A stretch of DNA of 63,782 nt from Muribaculaceae bacterium (GCA_022510385.1 JAFLTQ010000016.1:1-63782); one strand, 5' to 3'; shown: positions 1 through 8,652, counted from the first letter of the stretch. The notes: generated by a model from the letters alone, not told the origin. Numbers and translations are program-made.

Positions 1-55
1 ACTCGTCACCTCTTGACTGCCAGTCAAACGCTCTAGCCAGATGAGCTAATGCCCC
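1..55 (-). tRNA. tRNA-Ala(GGC), partial at window edge
   Basis: Read on the minus strand the gene starts GGGGCAT, followed by a D stem GCTC/GAGC and an anticodon arm with stem TTTGA/TCAAG and loop CTGGCAG. That puts GGC at positions 34-36, which reads alanine codon GCC. The T arm and 3' acceptor strand lie outside the window. The acceptor 5' strand and two complete arms are seen directly; the amino acid follows from the anticodon. Confidence 0.88.
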
Positions 56-68
56 TTTTCTTTCATTG

Positions 69-100
69 CAAATTTATATTATAATATCTGAATTTGCAAG
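69..100 (-). promoter_or_regulatory. promoter of tRNA-Ala
   Basis: On the minus strand a -7 box TAAATTTG (69-76) matches the Bacteroidetes consensus TAnnTTTG exactly. A -33 box CTTG (97-100, one mismatch to TTTG) lies 20 bases upstream. The tRNA starts 13 bases downstream of the -7 box, which fits a short 5' leader. Confidence 0.6.
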
Positions 101-213
101 AAAATTTGGAAAAACACCTTTTTATATGTAATTTTGCATCAAAATATGTTTTACAACACATTTATTAAACATTTTTGTTTGATATTTGTTAGTATTGTAG
201 AGTTAGTTATCGT

Positions 214-243
214 CTGTCAGGCGCCTTGGAGGCACGTGGACAG
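214..243 (+). other. leader hairpin before the redoxin-like gene
   Basis: CTGTC (214-218) pairs with GACAG (239-243), and an inner stem GCCT/AGGC closes on a TGG loop. It is GC-rich within very AT-rich flanks and ends 26 bases before the GTG start at 270. It may be a structured 5' leader. I recognise no known riboswitch class in it. Confidence 0.3.
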
Positions 244-269
244 GCTATGTTGGACTAAAATAATTTAGT

Positions 270-713
270 GTGAAAGTTAAGCATTTATTTTTCTCGGTAA
301 TTGCTGCTGCTTTCCTAACCTCTGCGATAGGGTCTCATAAAACTCTGGAAGTTGGAAGTAAAGCACCAAAAATCGAGACAATTGATGGGGCAAACGTCGT
401 GGCTGACGCTACCTCCGAAGGAAAAGTAAAAATAGTGAGTTTCTGGAGTCCGAAAAAGCCGGCTTCAAGAATCACCAATAAAACACTGCATGCTAAATAT
501 GCAGCTGAACCTGAAAATGTTGATTTGATTAGCATCTGTCTGGATTCTGATGAGAATCTTATGAGAGAAGTTATGAAACAGGATGGTATTGAAGATATGG
601 AATGTTATTCTGTCAACAATATTGCAAGACATTCTCTTAAAGATTATCAGGCAGATAAAGATCCTAAGGCCTATATAATCGGGGCTGACGGACGAATAGA
701 AAAGATGCTGTAA
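270..713 (+). CDS. exported thioredoxin-fold protein lacking the CxxC active site
   Basis: A 147-residue protein with an N-terminal hydrophobic segment (about residues 3-20, ending near Ser-Ala-Ile-Gly) that should export it to the periplasm. The rest follows the redoxin/TlpA plan: a GSKAPKIE entry motif, the strand VKIVSFWS (residues 53-60), then helix PKKPASR where TlpA proteins carry WCxxC, and a late DPKAYIIGADGRI strand. The two catalytic cysteines are absent, so a normal disulfide reductase role is unlikely. The start is GTG at 270; GTG at 268 is out of frame. The fold assignment rests on family knowledge. Its function is unknown: binding, or a non-redox scaffold, is possible. Confidence 0.75.
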   Translation: MKVKHLFFSVIAAAFLTSAIGSHKTLEVGSKAPKIETIDGANVVADATSEGKVKIVSFWSPKKPASRITNKTLHAKYAAEPENVDLISICLDSDENLMREVMKQDGIEDMECYSVNNIARHSLKDYQADKDPKAYIIGADGRIEKML

Positions 714-724
714 TCTACTTAAAC

Positions 725-745
725 GTGTCAAAGTTTATATGACAC
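725..745 (+). other. small perfect hairpin downstream of redoxin-like gene
   Basis: GTGTCA and TGACAC form a 6-bp perfect stem around AAGTTTATA. No T run follows, so it is probably a 3' protective structure upstream of the true terminator at 755-796. Confidence 0.35.
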
Positions 746-754
746 GACCAAAAA

Positions 755-796
755 AAACCGTTTGAGAATCGTTTGGTTTTCAAACGGTTTCTTTTT
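755..796 (+). terminator. rho-independent terminator
   Basis: AAACCGTTTGA (755-765) pairs with TCAAACGGTTT (780-790) around a 14-base loop, followed by CTTTTT. It ends the transcript of the redoxin-like gene and separates it from the sigma-factor operon. Confidence 0.85.
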
Positions 797-856
797 GATA
801 AATACTTAGGGGTCTTTTTCAAAGTAACAACTTTCTTAAAGATTTGGGGCTTAATT

Positions 857-881
857 GAAACTAATTTGACAAAAATGCGTC
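857..881 (+). promoter_or_regulatory. ECF-type promoter, candidate autoregulation
   Basis: GAAACT (857-862) and CGTC (878-881) are separated by about 16 bases, the layout of promoters read by ECF sigma factors (GGAAC-like -35, CGTC-like -10). The site lies 22 bases before the sigma gene itself. The match is seen in the sequence; autoregulation is inferred from the habit of the family. Confidence 0.45.
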
Positions 882-903
882 ATATAGTTGTAATCTTACC
901 TAT

Positions 904-1410
904 ATGATCAAACCCGATACACAAACAGAGAAAGATTTCGAGGAAACTATGGTGGCATTTGGAGGTGTCATTACAAAAATATGTTACTATTTTTCGACAG
1001 ACACCGAAGAATACCAAGATCTCAGACAAGAAGTATTGATGAATATTTGGAAAGGCTGGAATAATTTTCGTGGAGATGCTAAATTATCTACCTGGATATA
1101 TAGAATAAGTTTCAATACATGTCTTTCTTACCAGAGAAAAAATACAAGAAAATATAAGAGTATCTCCATAAATGAAATTTTAAATATCGCTGAAGAGGAA
1201 GAACCTTCCAGAATGGAGAGATATAATGAGATGCACCGACTAATCCAACAACTTAATTATGAAGATAGAGCTCTTATCCTTCTATGGCTTGATGAAAAAA
1301 GCTATGAGGAGATCGGAGAACTTATGGGAATTAATAGAAATACACTGGCGGTGAGATTAAAAAGAATTAAAGAGAAAATTGTAAGGCTTTCTCAACAAAA
1401 TATTGATTGA
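904..1410 (+). CDS. ECF-family RNA polymerase sigma factor
   Basis: 168 residues, normal for a sigma-70 ECF protein. Region 2 (about residues 15-95) shows the DLRQEVLMNIWKG motif and a STWIYRISFNTC stretch that binds core polymerase and the -10 element. Region 4 (about 110-160) has the SYEEIGELMGINRNTLAVRLKR helix-turn-helix for the -35 element. The gene is followed at once by a membrane protein gene (TGA, one base, ATG), so the two are almost certainly co-translated. An ECF-like promoter lies directly upstream. The membrane partner does not look like a FecR/RseA anti-sigma factor, so the controlling signal is unknown. Confidence 0.93.
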   Translation: MIKPDTQTEKDFEETMVAFGGVITKICYYFSTDTEEYQDLRQEVLMNIWKGWNNFRGDAKLSTWIYRISFNTCLSYQRKNTRKYKSISINEILNIAEEEEPSRMERYNEMHRLIQQLNYEDRALILLWLDEKSYEEIGELMGINRNTLAVRLKRIKEKIVRLSQQNID

Positions 1411-1411
1411 T

Positions 1412-1984
1412 ATGGATGAATTATGTAACATGAAAGCTATGTGGGTCGAACTCAATGAAAGAGTAAGCTCTTTGGAAGAGGAGAACCGTAAATTGGCACG
1501 CAAAGTGATAAATCAGAATTTCAAATCTACTCAAGAAAAACTTGTGAGGAAATATAGTATATTTATTGCTTTATCACTCATAATGGTTCTCTATATGCCT
1601 CTCTTTGTATGTTTTAGCCCTTTCTTAGTTGAAAAATATAAATTAGCGACCATTATTTATTGGGTATTATTCTTTCTCTTGGAAGCGGGAGTCGATATTT
1701 ATTTAAGATATCGAATAAGCAATATAGATATTTATAAGTCAAGCATTTCAGATATAGCAAAGTTGGCGGCTCAGAATTGGAGAATCCATAAAATCGGCAT
1801 TCTTATCGGTGTGCCTCTTGCATTTGGTGCTGTAATTCTTTTTGGTTTATTATTAGACGCTAATATATTTCTGATTTATGGCATGATTGTGGGAGGAGTT
1901 ATCGGATTTATTGTCGGTCTGTCGCAATTGAAAAAATTTTACGAAAATTATAAATTTCTGCAATCTCAAGATTATATGGAATAA
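1412..1984 (+). CDS. four-helix membrane protein co-transcribed with the sigma factor
   Basis: About 190 residues. A cytoplasmic N-terminus of about 45 residues contains a charged helix (ELNERVSSLEEENRKLARK) that could form a coiled coil. Four predicted membrane segments follow, in two pairs: about residues 52-70 and 78-97, then 128-148 and 152-172. I chose ATG 1412 because the longer TTG start at 1403 would overlap the sigma gene. It has no recognised domain. Its position right behind an ECF sigma gene suggests a regulatory partner, possibly an anti-sigma or sensor that holds the sigma factor through the N-terminal helix. That is inference only. Confidence 0.8.
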   Translation: MDELCNMKAMWVELNERVSSLEEENRKLARKVINQNFKSTQEKLVRKYSIFIALSLIMVLYMPLFVCFSPFLVEKYKLATIIYWVLFFLLEAGVDIYLRYRISNIDIYKSSISDIAKLAAQNWRIHKIGILIGVPLAFGAVILFGLLLDANIFLIYGMIVGGVIGFIVGLSQLKKFYENYKFLQSQDYME

Positions 1985-1985
1985 C

Positions 1986-2006
1986 GGGTAGCCTAATACC
2001 CAAATT
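1986..2006 (+). terminator. weak terminator-like hairpin
   Basis: GGGTA (1986-1990) pairs with TACCC (1997-2001), followed by AAATTTTTC. The stem is only 5 bp, so termination may be partial. Confidence 0.4.
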
Positions 2007-2043
2007 TTTCTTAAATTTACTCATAAATAAACTCTAAACAAAC

Positions 2044-2922
2044 ATGAAAAAATTAAAGTTAACTGTTGCGTTCTTTACCCTTATCAACTTTTTTGGACTT
2101 AATGCCCAGATATTATATAAGGTAGAAGCAAAAGATGGACAAGAACCTTCCTATATATTCGGGAGTCATCATCTTTCTCCCATTTCGATAGTAGAGGAAT
2201 CAGGAGTAATGGAATATTTCAATGGAACTAAACAAGTGGTGGGTGAGATTGACCTAACAATTGATCCAATGACGCTGTCTATGGCGCTGCAGCCCTTTAT
2301 GATGGCTCCTGCCGACAGCACTCTTTCCGTTTTGCTGAAAGGAGAAGATATGGATTCTTTAAATGCCCAATTTATAAAATGGGCTCCTATGCCCGGTATG
2401 CAATTACAAATGTTGGAGCCTTTAAAACCCATGGCAGTTACAACTATGTTAGCGGCAGGGATGAGTCAACAAGTAATGCCCGGATTTGATCCGTCTCAAC
2501 AATTAGACAGCTTTTTCTTCCAAAATGGAGAAAAAGAGGGTAAAAAGATTGTAGCACTTGAAACTCCGGAATATCAGGGTGAGGTTTTATTTAATATGAC
2601 ACCTCTGACAGTTCAGGCAGAGGCTTTAATTGAAATGCTTAAAGATCCGGAGAAATCTTTAGAAACGGCAAAAAAATTAAGCCAAGCTTATCAGGAACGC
2701 GACCTTAATGTTATGATCGAATTGTCGAAGCAGGATGATGAACATCCGGAATTTATGGAAAACATTTTATATAAAAGGAATCAAAACTGGATGGAAAAAC
2801 TCCCTGCAATAATAGATGAAACTCCTTCTTTCATAGTTGTGGGAGCTTTACATTTAGCCGGACCTGAAGGAATAATAGAACAACTACGGGAGAAAGGTTA
2901 CACCATAACCCCAATTTATTAG
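2044..2922 (+). CDS. TraB/GumN family exported protein
   Basis: 292 residues with a signal peptide (about residues 1-21, ending Leu-Asn-Ala-Gln). The mature part opens with YIFGSHHLSP (GSHH at residues 40-43), carries GEIDL near residue 67 and ends with VVGALHLAGPEG (about 269-280). These paired GxHH and GxxHLxG motifs define the TraB/GumN (Tiki-like) family, thought to be metal-dependent peptidases. The bacterial members have no settled substrate. Monocistronic: 59 bases separate it from the sigma operon, and it meets a convergent gene downstream. Confidence 0.88.
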   Translation: MKKLKLTVAFFTLINFFGLNAQILYKVEAKDGQEPSYIFGSHHLSPISIVEESGVMEYFNGTKQVVGEIDLTIDPMTLSMALQPFMMAPADSTLSVLLKGEDMDSLNAQFIKWAPMPGMQLQMLEPLKPMAVTTMLAAGMSQQVMPGFDPSQQLDSFFFQNGEKEGKKIVALETPEYQGEVLFNMTPLTVQAEALIEMLKDPEKSLETAKKLSQAYQERDLNVMIELSKQDDEHPEFMENILYKRNQNWMEKLPAIIDETPSFIVVGALHLAGPEGIIEQLREKGYTITPIY

Positions 2923-2946
2923 TCATTTCCCGATTTTTCAGGTAAA

Positions 2947-2992
2947 TTCTCCGACCATTTTTTGGAGAAAGGCCATAAATTGAGATTTATGG
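2947..2992. terminator. two hairpins between convergent genes
   Basis: TTCTCC (2947-2952) pairs with GGAGAA (2964-2969), and CCATAAA (2973-2979) pairs with TTTATGG (2986-2992). They occupy the 84-base gap between the convergent TraB and amidase genes and probably end both transcripts. Neither has a classic long T tail. Confidence 0.5.
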
Positions 2993-3006
2993 AGAGATAT
3001 TAGCAC

Positions 3007-3810
3007 TTAGTCAATAAAAACGAATTCATCAGCATCACGCCAAGTAGGGAATTTGTCACGATAATTAAGAAGACGTTGCATAGAAAGACCTGCATATAGA
3101 ATCCCATCATTATTAACGTCTACGGCCAGCTCCTGACCCTTATAGTTAAAAACATGGGAGCTACCATTATAATCGCCACCTAAATTATCGATGCCTCGAC
3201 AATTAACCCCACAGACATAAGCTGAGTTTTCCAAAGCGCGTGCTTTTAAAAGAGTATCCCATGTTACTATTCGTGACACAGGCCAGTTTGCTACAACTAT
3301 AAGAATATCATATTCATTGTTTCTATTCCTGCACCAAACGGGGAAACGTAAATCATAGCAAACCACCATACTTATTTTCCAACCCTTGTAAACCACATTT
3401 AACCTTTTATCTCCCGATTTAAAGATTTTATTCTCTCCTCCGGGTGAAAAAAGATGTTTCTTAGCCTCATAAGTTTCGGATCCGTCCGGCTGGATAAAGA
3501 AAGAGCGGTTAAGCAAGAAGGAGCTTTCATTTTTATAAATAAAACTACCAGCTATTGCGCAATTATGTTTCTTTGATAGTGATTTTAAAAGTGTTATTGT
3601 CTCTTCATCTTTAGTTTCAGCAAAAGATTCAATCTTTTGTTGCATCTCGTTTGTCGGGAAACCTGTAGAGAAGGTTTCCGGCAGAATCACAAGATCCGTT
3701 CCCGGATGAATTTTTGAAAAATATTGAGAAAGGGTTTCAAGATTTTTTTTCTTATCACCCCAGAATATTTCCATTGGCAGGAGACAAACTTCTAATTTAC
3801 TTTCCAACAT
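3007..3810 (-). CDS. carbon-nitrogen hydrolase (omega-amidase type)
   Basis: 267 residues, full length for the nitrilase superfamily. The catalytic triad is visible: Glu45 in LPETFSTGF, Lys117 in EAKKHLFSPGGE, and Cys151 in VVCYDLRFPVW. The CYDLRFP and ANWPxxR motifs are those of the YafV/NIT2 omega-amidases, which hydrolyse 2-oxoglutaramate or 2-oxosuccinamate to the 2-oxoacid and ammonia as metabolite repair. It starts 6 bases after the stop of the upstream acyltransferase gene, so the two share a transcript. The exact substrate is inferred from the motif subtype. Confidence 0.9.
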   Translation of the reverse strand: MLESKLEVCLLPMEIFWGDKKKNLETLSQYFSKIHPGTDLVILPETFSTGFPTNEMQQKIESFAETKDEETITLLKSLSKKHNCAIAGSFIYKNESSFLLNRSFFIQPDGSETYEAKKHLFSPGGENKIFKSGDKRLNVVYKGWKISMVVCYDLRFPVWCRNRNNEYDILIVVANWPVSRIVTWDTLLKARALENSAYVCGVNCRGIDNLGGDYNGSSHVFNYKGQELAVDVNNDGILYAGLSMQRLLNYRDKFPTWRDADEFVFID

Positions 3811-3816
3811 AACAGT

Positions 3817-4365
3817 TTATGAGACAAATTTTTCAGGATATAGGGCAGCATCCTTGAAATCGGAATAATATTTTCGTATCTCCTTCAGATCATCCTGATT
3901 ATTACCCGTAGGGATATATTCTTTCCTGATAATCACAACTTTATTTTTAAAATCTATCACTCCTAATTGAATGGGGACATGTGCATTATATGCAATAGTC
4001 AGGAAGCCCGTTCTCCACTTATCAACAGCACTTCTTGAGCCTTCAGGAGTGACGGCAAGATTCAATTTGTTTCTCTGCTTGAAATCTTCTATAATCGATG
4101 CTGTGAGGGAAGTTTTGGGGTTCTCCTTCACAGGGATGCCACCCAAAGCATAGAATAAATATTTTAGCGGGAAGAAAAACCAGAACTCCTTCATAAGGAA
4201 AGAGGCTTTTCTTCCCACAGATCTATAAGCCAATAGGCCCATTATAAAATCCCAATTGGACGTGTGGGGAGCCACACAGATGACTGCCTTGTCACGGTAT
4301 GGAACAGTTATATCAGTTTTCCAACCAATACCTTTGAAAATTAATCCCCACAAATTCATTGACAA
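3817..4365 (-). CDS. 1-acyl-glycerol-3-phosphate acyltransferase family (PlsC-like)
   Basis: 182 residues. The HX4D acyltransferase motif is HTSNWD (His34, Asp39), and the substrate-binding block is TPEGSRS, about 70 residues later. An aromatic-rich hydrophobic stretch (EFWFFFPLKYLFYALGG) follows the first motif. It is shorter than the canonical PlsC (about 240) and belongs to the compact Bacteroidetes subgroup, so the acceptor lipid is uncertain. It lies between a small upstream gene, 5 bases away, and the downstream amidase. Confidence 0.87.
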   Translation of the reverse strand: MSMNLWGLIFKGIGWKTDITVPYRDKAVICVAPHTSNWDFIMGLLAYRSVGRKASFLMKEFWFFFPLKYLFYALGGIPVKENPKTSLTASIIEDFKQRNKLNLAVTPEGSRSAVDKWRTGFLTIAYNAHVPIQLGVIDFKNKVVIIRKEYIPTGNNQDDLKEIRKYYSDFKDAALYPEKFVS

Positions 4366-4370
4366 AGAGA

Positions 4371-4733
4371 TTAAGCCTTATTTAAAGCTTTCTTGTTTTC
4401 CTCCTTAACTTCTTCAGGGACAGCTGCATTAAATTCTTTTACAGCCTCCTCCAATTCCGTAAAGAAGTCATCATAGATCTTATTAAACATCTGCTTAAAG
4501 AAAGCCTTCTTTGCTTTTGAATATTCCTTTACTGACTCGAATGCTTTCAAGCCCTTGTCGAAAGTGACATCAGCATTGGATTTAGCAGACTCGATGGCGC
4601 CTATAATACGTTCAACGGCATTAATCACCTTTTCTTTATCTACATTTTCTACTGAGTCGTAAACATCTACCATTGATGAAATAGCGGATTCTCCGATGCG
4701 TTCCACATATTTCTTAAAATCCCTTTTGTTCAT
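4371..4733 (-). CDS. small charged helical protein, unknown function
   Basis: 120 residues, almost all predicted alpha-helix, rich in Lys and Glu, with no signal peptide, cysteine or membrane segment. The C-terminal tail EEVKEENKKALNKA is highly charged. It is first in a tight three-gene unit with the acyltransferase and amidase (gaps of 5 and 6 bases). I do not recognise a family. The helical repeat-like composition suggests a structural or phasin-like role, but that is only a guess. Confidence 0.75.
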   Translation of the reverse strand: MNKRDFKKYVERIGESAISSMVDVYDSVENVDKEKVINAVERIIGAIESAKSNADVTFDKGLKAFESVKEYSKAKKAFFKQMFNKIYDDFFTELEEAVKEFNAAVPEEVKEENKKALNKA

Positions 4734-4823
4734 ATTATTCTTTTTTTAAGTTTCTCTTTAATATTATAACCATTAAGAAGGAAAATTTATCGAATGAACA
4801 GTAAAAAAATCTTCAGTAAGCAG

Positions 4824-6293
4824 TTATTCTCTTCTTTCTTTTCTGGCTGCATCCAGTCGCAACATTATAAAAAGCAGAATTGTGAATCCCCATAGAGAAG
4901 AGCCTCCATAACTAAAAAATGGCAGAGGAATACCTATGACAGGGCAGAGACCAATTACCATCCCGATGTTTATACATACATGAAAAATAAGCATCGAAAC
5001 AACGCAATATGAATAAACTCTGGAAAATGGAGACTTTTGGCGTTCAGCGATATAAATCAACCGAAGAATAAGGGCAAGGAATGTCAATAAGACTAAGGAT
5101 GATCCTATAAATCCTTGTTCTTCCCCTATTGTACAGAAAATGAAGTCTGTGTGTTGTTCAGGCACATATTTCAGTTTCGTTTGAGTGCCGTTTAAAAAGC
5201 CTTTCCCATCCAATCCCCCCGAACCGATAGCAATTTTTGACTGATTGACATTATAACCCACGCCCCTAAGATCCTCCTCGATGCCCAATAGAACTAATAT
5301 ACGAGTCTGCTGATGCGGCTGCAACACTTTATCAAACACATAATTGACAGAGAACAGAAAGCCTACTGACACAAGAACAAAACATATGGAAACCACAAAC
5401 TTCAGAATATGGTGGCGCAGCATTGCTATTGAAGTATATATAACGGACGCGCCTAACAAGCTTAGGAAAAAAATCATCCCATTAATCTGAACTCCACAAA
5501 GCAAGAGAATTGTGATTACTATTCCAACTCCTAAATATCCCACAATAACATTTCGGGCGATGAAAAAATCTTTACAATAGAAAACCAATAGAAGACAAAA
5601 AAGGATTGCTATTAGGGTAAAGATGGTGAAATCACCGGCACTCAATCCCATCAAAAATGGTTCTGTAAATTTTACTGAAAGCACAAAAAACAATACAGCA
5701 AAGAAAATAGCAGCAAGAACAAGACCGCTCATTCCTTCTCTATAAAGCACAAAAATAAGGGAGAGATAAACCAAAGCACTACCGGTTTCCTTTTGGCATA
5801 ATATGATAGCTACCGGCAACAATATAATTATAAGTGCCTTCAGATAGTTCCCTGAATTTGCATTCAGTTTGAAATTATAGGAGTCAAAGAGTTTGGCCAA
5901 AGCTAAAGCTGTGGCGAATTTACCAAATTCTGCAGGTTGAAGACTCACAGGACCAAAGACAAGCCAAGAGTGAGAACCTTTTATATTGGGCGATAGGAAA
6001 ATAGTGGCGATAAGAACCAAAACTACAATTCCATATATAGGATAGGCGTATGCCTCATAAAGCCTGTAATCAAGCAATAGAATCACAAACCCGAGAATGA
6101 GAGATAATCCGATCCATCTAAGTTGTTTGCCTGAGAATTCCGAGAAATCGAAGATACTTGCATTATCAAAATCGTAGCTTGCAGCATAGATGCTGATAGC
6201 TCCTGCCGTGACAAGCAGTAGATAAAGAATTACCGTAAACCAATCTAAGTTACGTAAAACCGAAGGATTATTATCAGTGACTCTTGACACCAC
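4824..6293 (-). CDS. rodA: peptidoglycan glycosyltransferase RodA
   Basis: 489 residues of the SEDS (FtsW/RodA/SpoVE) family, which polymerises lipid II for side-wall growth together with the class B penicillin-binding protein encoded just upstream. Many membrane helices are visible. The SEDS signatures are SLQPAEFGKFATALALA (about residue 115-135), GVGYNVNQSKIAIGSGGLDGKGF, LKYVPEQHTDFIF and the C-terminal PLPFFSYGGSS. It is about 110 residues longer than Escherichia coli RodA, with extra hydrophobic segments in the middle (about residues 215-300), as in other Bacteroidetes. Its start overlaps the end of mrdA by 20 bases, which implies translational coupling. Confidence 0.96.
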   Translation of the reverse strand: MVSRVTDNNPSVLRNLDWFTVILYLLLVTAGAISIYAASYDFDNASIFDFSEFSGKQLRWIGLSLILGFVILLLDYRLYEAYAYPIYGIVVLVLIATIFLSPNIKGSHSWLVFGPVSLQPAEFGKFATALALAKLFDSYNFKLNANSGNYLKALIIILLPVAIILCQKETGSALVYLSLIFVLYREGMSGLVLAAIFFAVLFFVLSVKFTEPFLMGLSAGDFTIFTLIAILFCLLLVFYCKDFFIARNVIVGYLGVGIVITILLLCGVQINGMIFFLSLLGASVIYTSIAMLRHHILKFVVSICFVLVSVGFLFSVNYVFDKVLQPHQQTRILVLLGIEEDLRGVGYNVNQSKIAIGSGGLDGKGFLNGTQTKLKYVPEQHTDFIFCTIGEEQGFIGSSLVLLTFLALILRLIYIAERQKSPFSRVYSYCVVSMLIFHVCINIGMVIGLCPVIGIPLPFFSYGGSSLWGFTILLFIMLRLDAARKERRE

Positions 6294-8127
6294 TATTTAT
6301 TATTGTGTTTGCAGACAACATTCTCTCTTCGATATATTTTCTCTCCGGAGAGATTTCACCTGTCAAATATTTCTCTATTATAAGGCTTCCAATAGGCACA
6401 CCGTAGGTGGCTCCAAAGCCGGCATTTTCCACATAAACGGCCACTGCTATCTTAGGATCGTGGTAGGGGGCAAAACCCATAAATACAGAATGATCCTTCC
6501 CTTGTGAGTTTTGTGCTGTCCCGGTCTTCCCGCAAACTTCTATCCCTGACAGATTCGCAAGCCGGCATGTGCCGCCTGTGACAGCCATACGCATTCCCTC
6601 GGCTACAGATTCATAATATTTCTTGTCGATCTTTGGGCCTCTCTTTTCCTTAAACCGGGCATCGATTGCCGAATCTGCTATTTCTTTGACTACATGAGGT
6701 GTAAAGAAATATCCACGGTTTGCTATTGTTGCACAAAGATTTGCTATCTGTAAAGGAGTAGCCGTCACTTCTCCTTGGCCTATGGCTATGGAAATAATGG
6801 AATTCGCACTCCATCGTGGACCTCTGAACGACTTGGAATAATAATCTGAGTTTGGAATGAATCCACGGCTTTCATGAGGTAAATCCACACCAAGACGATA
6901 GCCATAACCCATATCGACAAGATAATCTTTCCATTTTGTCAGTTGGTCGGCTGCCTGAGTGCCTCTCTTATCAATCATATGTTTCAATCCCCAACAAAAA
7001 TATGCATTGCAGGAAGTCTGGAGAGCAGGTTTAAGGGGGAGGGGAGACCCATGTCCATGACAACCTACACGAATACCGTTGATATATCCATGATAACAAG
7101 GGAATGCGGTGTTTTCATTAATAATTCCTTCTTGCAGAAATATCAATCCCTGCGCAGGCTTGAATGTTGAGCCCGGAGGATAGGCCCCTTGAATGGCCCT
7201 GTCATAAAGGGGTTTCAAAGGATCGAGTACAAGCTTGGCATAATTCTTTCCTCTTTCCTTTCCCACAAGCAACTGAGGATCATAATTGGGAGCCGTCACC
7301 ATGGCAAGCACTTCGCCTGTAGAGGGTTCTATGGCAACTATTGCTCCGATTTTATTTTGCATCAGAGTTTCCCCATATTGTTGGAGATCCATATCTATAG
7401 CGAGGGTCAGATTATTTCCGGACTCGGGTGCCACATCTCTTCTTCCATCTTCAAACTTGCCTTTTATACGTCCTAAAGCATCCCTCATAAGAATTTCCAT
7501 TCCTTTCTGTCCTCTGAGAGCCTTTTCATAACTCTTTTCAACTCCCAAATCCCCGGTATAATCACCTCTACGATAATATTCATCTTCATTGATATCCTGC
7601 TGAGAGACCTCGCGGATATTGCCTAATATATTTGCTCCGGCCGTAGAGTTATATTTCCTGACTGTTCGAGTCTGGATATAAAATCCGGGAAACATGTAAA
7701 GCTTCTCTTGAAGCCGTCCATATTCTTCAACAGAGATATGTGAGATTAATTTCTGGGGAGTATAGGAAGAGTAACCCGGGTTCTTCCTGGGATTCTTCAT
7801 ATCGGCCCAATATTCCTTAAATTGTTCGGGAGTGATATTAAGGAGAGAACAGAATGATGCTGTATCCTGTAAATGAACATCTTTAGGAATGAGCATAAGG
7901 TCGTAGGCAGGTTGATTAAAGACCACAAGCTTTCCATTGCGGTCGTAAATCAGACCTCGTGCCGGATAGATTGTCTTTTTAAGAAATGCATTGCTCTCGG
8001 CATTAAGTTTATAGGTGTCGTCACTTACTTGCAGAGAGAAAAGTCTGACAAGATAAATAATAACGATTAAAATGATAAATCCGCCAATTACAAATCTACG
8101 TTGTGCAAGCTTATAGTCTTTTCTCAT
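6274..8127 (-). CDS. mrdA: penicillin-binding protein 2 (class B transpeptidase)
   Basis: 617 residues. One N-terminal membrane helix (about 12-32) is followed by the pedestal domain and the transpeptidase domain. Active-site motifs are seen in order: SxxK in PPGSTFKPAQ (Ser near residue 318), SxN in TSCNAYF, and KTG in VCGKTGTAQN (near residue 530). It cross-links peptidoglycan for cell elongation and is the partner of RodA. It lies 3 bases after mreD and overlaps rodA by 20 bases. Confidence 0.96.
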   Translation of the reverse strand: MRKDYKLAQRRFVIGGFIILIVIIYLVRLFSLQVSDDTYKLNAESNAFLKKTIYPARGLIYDRNGKLVVFNQPAYDLMLIPKDVHLQDTASFCSLLNITPEQFKEYWADMKNPRKNPGYSSYTPQKLISHISVEEYGRLQEKLYMFPGFYIQTRTVRKYNSTAGANILGNIREVSQQDINEDEYYRRGDYTGDLGVEKSYEKALRGQKGMEILMRDALGRIKGKFEDGRRDVAPESGNNLTLAIDMDLQQYGETLMQNKIGAIVAIEPSTGEVLAMVTAPNYDPQLLVGKERGKNYAKLVLDPLKPLYDRAIQGAYPPGSTFKPAQGLIFLQEGIINENTAFPCYHGYINGIRVGCHGHGSPLPLKPALQTSCNAYFCWGLKHMIDKRGTQAADQLTKWKDYLVDMGYGYRLGVDLPHESRGFIPNSDYYSKSFRGPRWSANSIISIAIGQGEVTATPLQIANLCATIANRGYFFTPHVVKEIADSAIDARFKEKRGPKIDKKYYESVAEGMRMAVTGGTCRLANLSGIEVCGKTGTAQNSQGKDHSVFMGFAPYHDPKIAVAVYVENAGFGATYGVPIGSLIIEKYLTGEISPERKYIEERMLSANTIINSGVKSH

Positions 8128-8130
8128 TTT

Positions 8131-8634
8131 TTATTCCGGGATCAGGCAATCAAAGGTTATCAGGACAATGAAAGTGAAGAGGCTGCTTGCAGCCACCAAT
8201 ACAGCTATTGATTTAACGTCGGCGAAACTGAAATATTCTATAGAGAAAGTCAAGAGGCAATATATCACAATGAAAGTCAGGATATATTTGGAGTAGGCAG
8301 CAATACCCATTGAAGAAATCCCGGGAGTGAGCCGTGCAGTCGTGTCATCTTTTGGTATGTAGGCATAATAGATGGGAATTCGCAGGGCGGCGATGAGCGT
8401 GCATGCCATAGCATTGACACCGGGAGTGTCGGAAAAGATATCGATGATTAATCCCAAACAAAATGCTAAGGTGAAGAGATAGATTAATTTGATATCAATG
8501 GGAAGCTTGATTAAAAAATATATAAACACTATAGGAATTGCTACATGAAACAAGATAATATGATTGAATATGAATACTTGGAGAAGCACACATACACAAA
8601 AGAGTATTAAATATTTTAAAACTGTCAACGACAC
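8131..8634 (-). CDS. mreD: rod shape-determining membrane protein MreD
   Basis: 167 residues and almost entirely hydrophobic, with five or six membrane segments. The motif LIIDIFSDTPGVNAMACTL is typical of Bacteroidetes MreD. It links the MreB filament and MreC to the elongation machinery. The assignment rests on this motif and on its invariant place between mreC (18 bases upstream) and mrdA (3 bases downstream). Confidence 0.93.
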   Translation of the reverse strand: MSLTVLKYLILFCVCVLLQVFIFNHIILFHVAIPIVFIYFLIKLPIDIKLIYLFTLAFCLGLIIDIFSDTPGVNAMACTLIAALRIPIYYAYIPKDDTTARLTPGISSMGIAAYSKYILTFIVIYCLLTFSIEYFSFADVKSIAVLVAASSLFTFIVLITFDCLIPE

Positions 8635-8652
8635 GATTTAATTCCCTGTAAT

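Noticed and set aside
725..745. Independent terminator at the small hairpin
   Set aside because: No T run follows. The strong terminator is at 755-796.
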